34,658 nt of DNA, taken from the NCBI GenBank assembly GCA_036272915.1, contig DATAXV010000149.1, forward strand, positions 1 through 34,658, read 5' to 3'. The position numbers and the translations under genes are program-made. Shown here piece by piece: positions 32,574-34,658 of this stretch (its first letter is position 1; every line of letters starts with the position of its first letter). Below the pieces are notes generated by a model. The model saw only the letters and a program-made list of their open reading frames with translations, did no database searches and was not told the DNA's origin. The stretch is from DATAXV01 sp036272915 (lineage in GTDB: Bacteria > Chloroflexota > Dormibacteria > Dormibacterales > Dormibacteraceae).

Positions 32574-33668
32574 TCAGAGCCGGTACAGCTGGCGGGCGTT
32601 GCCGCCCATGATCGCAGCCTTGGTCTGGGGGTCCAGGCGGGCCGGAAGGGCGCTGTCCGGTGCGTCGAAGTCCCAGTGCGGATAGTCGGTCGCGAAGAGG
32701 AGGCGATCGCTCATGCCGAGATGGGACAGCAGCTGGTGGAAGTGGACCGGCCTCGGAGGCTCCTCGACCGGCTGGGTGGTGAGCCAGAACCGGCCACGTA
32801 TGTACTCGGAGGGCGGACGGCGAAGATGGGGCAGCTCGTCCCGCATGGCCCGCCATGCATTGTCCAGCCGCCAGATCAGCGGCGGCAGCCAGGCGAAACC
32901 GCCCTCGATCAGGACCACGCGCAACGCCGGGAACCGCTCGAAGACGCCCTTACAGACCAGGCTCGTCACCTGGGTCTGGAAGACGGCGGCCATACCGGCA
33001 TGATCCTCGATGTAGAAGGACGGCCAGCCAGCGCCGGTGAAGGGGCCGCCCCCGGCGCCGCCGAAGTGAATCCCCACCGGAAGATCGTTCTCCGCCGCCG
33101 CCTCGAGCAGCGGCCAGTAGCGGCGGCGGCCGAGCGGCTCGCTGCTCCGCACGTTCAGGATCACCTGCACGAAGGCCTTGCGCCGGGCGCATCGACGTAT
33201 CTCCGCCGCCGCCAGGTCAGGCGCCTCGGTGGGCACCACGATCGACGCCCTAAGGCGCGGCTCCGGATCCAGCCACTCGGCCTGGAGCCAGTCGTTGGTG
33301 GCGGCGGCCAGGGCGGCCGCGTATTCGAGATTTCGTTCCCGGCCGGCGGCCCCCAGGGCGTTGAGGATGGCCACGTCGATGTGCCAGGCGTCGAGCAATT
33401 GCTCACGCAGGAAGAGAAGGTCGGCGCCGGGGGCGCCGCGGCCCTCGGGCGGCCAGGAGTCGGCTCGGGCGCCCATCTCGAAGGCCCTGGGGTAGGTGGC
33501 CCCGGCCGGACCCCGGGCCCCAATCGTCTCGTGATGGCGCCGCCAGTGGAGTGGCATGTACCGTCCGACCGCCATCCGACCCCGAGGCTGCGGGTGCACG
33601 TCGCAGTCGATCAGGCGGAGGGATCCCTCCCCCCGCCCCTCAGCCGCCACTGGGTTGGCGCCCGGCAT
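32574..33668 (-). CDS. Amidohydrolase-2 family metal-dependent hydrolase/decarboxylase (intact)
   Basis: 364 residues from ATG 33668, which has AGGAGG close upstream and overlaps the end of the preceding gene by 29 bases. Family metal-ligand motifs are present: LIDCDVHP (D23 and H25), PVGIHFGG (conserved histidine) and LLFATDYPHWDFD (conserved aspartate near the C-terminus), with EDHAG and EGGFAWLPPLIWR between. The family (PF04909, ACMSD-type) contains non-oxidative decarboxylases and hydrolases of aromatic acids. The exact substrate cannot be told. Neighbouring genes suggest ring-cleavage catabolism. Confidence 0.82.
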   Translation of the reverse strand: MPGANPVAAEGRGEGSLRLIDCDVHPQPRGRMAVGRYMPLHWRRHHETIGARGPAGATYPRAFEMGARADSWPPEGRGAPGADLLFLREQLLDAWHIDVAILNALGAAGRERNLEYAAALAAATNDWLQAEWLDPEPRLRASIVVPTEAPDLAAAEIRRCARRKAFVQVILNVRSSEPLGRRRYWPLLEAAAENDLPVGIHFGGAGGGPFTGAGWPSFYIEDHAGMAAVFQTQVTSLVCKGVFERFPALRVVLIEGGFAWLPPLIWRLDNAWRAMRDELPHLRRPPSEYIRGRFWLTTQPVEEPPRPVHFHQLLSHLGMSDRLLFATDYPHWDFDAPDSALPARLDPQTKAAIMGGNARQLYRL

Positions 33669-34658
33669 GGACCTCCTCGGCCGGGGACTGGAGCCCATAG
33701 AACCGCCACGCGTTCCCGCCCAGCACCGCCTGGCGAAGGGGGACGGGAAGCGCGTCGAGCATGGCCTCCCCCTCCCCACCGATCTCGTGCGGATGGTGGC
33801 TGGCGAAGAGCAGCAGCTCCTCCGACTCCATCTGGTCGATGATCTGAAGCAGATGGAGTGGCGCCGGCGGCGCGTCCATCGACGTGGTCGTGAACCGGAT
33901 CCGATCCCGCACGTACCGCGAGGGGACCTGCGAGTTCCACGGCACCTCCCGGCGGAGGCCCTTCCACTCCTTGTCCATCCTCCACATCAGCGAGGGGACC
34001 CACGCGAAACCGCCCTCGACGCACACGACACGCAGGGCGGGCAGCCGGTCGAACACGCCCTCCACGATCAGGCTCAGGACCTGGGACTGGAAGACCTGGG
34101 CGACACCGACGTGGTCCTCGATTCGAAAGGAGGGCCAGCCCGCGCCGGTCGGCGGGTTGCCCGAAGCACCTCCCGGACGGAGCGCGACGGCGAGGTCGTG
34201 GCGGGCCGCGGCCTCGAGGAGCGGCAGGTAGATCCGGTTGCCATAGGGCAGCGGCGAGCAGGCGGGGAGCGCGACCTGGACGAACCCCGGGCGATCCCCA
34301 ACCCGATCGATCTCCTCGGCGGCCAGGGAGGGGTCCCTGACCGGTACGACGATCGACGCGCGCAGGCGGGGATCGAGTGCCAGCCACTCGTCCGACTGCC
34401 AGTCGTTGACGGCGCGGGACAGCTCCGCCGCCAGATCCGGGTTGTGCAGGGCGTCGACCGGATAGGAGCAGCACAGGATCCCGAGGTCCGTGCCGGGACC
34501 GTCCAGAGCGTCCCTGACGACCGCGGGCGGATCGGACCCGGCACCTCCGGCGGCAGGCAGCATGGTGTCGGCCGGGCCTCTGAAACCCGACTGCGAGACA
34601 TACTCCCGCCAGTGGTCCGACAGATAGGGGGTCAGTGCGGACATGGACGGCACGGAAT
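33640..34658 (-). CDS. Amidohydrolase-2 paralogue with lost metal ligands, 5' end off the window
   Basis: At least 338 residues, running off the right edge: the frame is open to 34658, and the expected DxH motif would lie just before the visible SVPSMSALTPYLSDHWREYV. It is similar throughout to the protein at 32574 (for example GAGWPSFRIEDHVGVAQVFQ against GAGWPSFYIEDHAGMAAVFQ). But the conserved ligand histidine in PVGIHFGG is R in AVALRPGG, and the conserved aspartate in ATDYPH is H in ASHHPH. It is therefore probably inactive as a classical metal hydrolase, or uses another chemistry; it may form a complex with its intact partner. Confidence 0.72.
   Translation of the reverse strand, partial: SVPSMSALTPYLSDHWREYVSQSGFRGPADTMLPAAGGAGSDPPAVVRDALDGPGTDLGILCCSYPVDALHNPDLAAELSRAVNDWQSDEWLALDPRLRASIVVPVRDPSLAAEEIDRVGDRPGFVQVALPACSPLPYGNRIYLPLLEAAARHDLAVALRPGGASGNPPTGAGWPSFRIEDHVGVAQVFQSQVLSLIVEGVFDRLPALRVVCVEGGFAWVPSLMWRMDKEWKGLRREVPWNSQVPSRYVRDRIRFTTTSMDAPPAPLHLLQIIDQMESEELLLFASHHPHEIGGEGEAMLDALPVPLRQAVLGGNAWRFYGLQSPAEEVHAGRQPSGG

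Noticed and set aside
1..34658. CRISPR array, tRNA or rRNA genes
   Set aside because: No regularly spaced repeat series and no cloverleaf-like or rRNA-like stretch was seen by eye.

Overview
The window is very GC-rich DNA (third codon positions almost all G or C) from a monoderm-like bacterium. Clues are SARP-type (BTAD) regulators, NarL/LuxR and IclR regulators, and lipoproteins with proline/serine/threonine linkers. Actinomycetota or a Chloroflexota/Dormibacterota-type lineage fits best; I cannot decide between them from sequence alone.

Positions 1-1900 are a gene graveyard: a cut-off C-terminus (perhaps transposase), an IS1634-like transposase tail, and a frameshifted piece resembling prolyl oligopeptidase. 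From about 1856 to 27100 lies an extracellular-type contractile injection system (eCIS, phage-tail-like) locus. Its left arm holds a zinc-ribbon/Ig-repeat/membrane protein (1995-4001), a MalT-like ATPase fused to a SARP DNA-binding module (4140-7055), a LuxR-type regulator (7094-7762), a DUF4157 (eCIS core domain) protein with an HELTH motif (7848-8528), and a 1184-residue cargo-like protein with a variable, toxin-like C-terminus (8548-12102). Leftward-transcribed genes at 12142-14863 encode the AAA+ ATPase and the DUF4255/Pvc16-like cap protein. Divergent from them, a rightward operon encodes the particle: sheath, tube, tail-assembly protein, DUF6760, a proline-rich scaffold-like protein, second tube, LysM hub protein, VgrG-like spike, PAAR-like tip, gp25, baseplate J/gp6-like, and tail protein I. 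Two lipoproteins follow through 4-bp start/stop overlaps. No host-range fibre and no clear tape-measure gene were found, nor any capsid, terminase or T6SS membrane-complex gene.

Positions 27424-34658 are a catabolic island: an IclR regulator facing a NicX/M29-like metalloenzyme, a DHDPS-like protein and a lactonase-type beta-propeller, converging on a second operon of two amidohydrolase-2 paralogues and another DHDPS-like protein. Both DHDPS-like proteins lack the Schiff-base lysine, and one amidohydrolase has lost metal-ligand residues. A 17-bp perfect palindrome between iclR and the first operon is a good operator candidate.

The most interesting points are the split DUF4157/cargo pair, which carries the same LQ-x3-GN-x2-V-x-ALL motif at residues 49-62 in both proteins; the unassigned C-terminal effector domain with no visible immunity gene; membrane and lipoprotein components coupled to the particle operon; and the residue-swapped catabolic enzymes.
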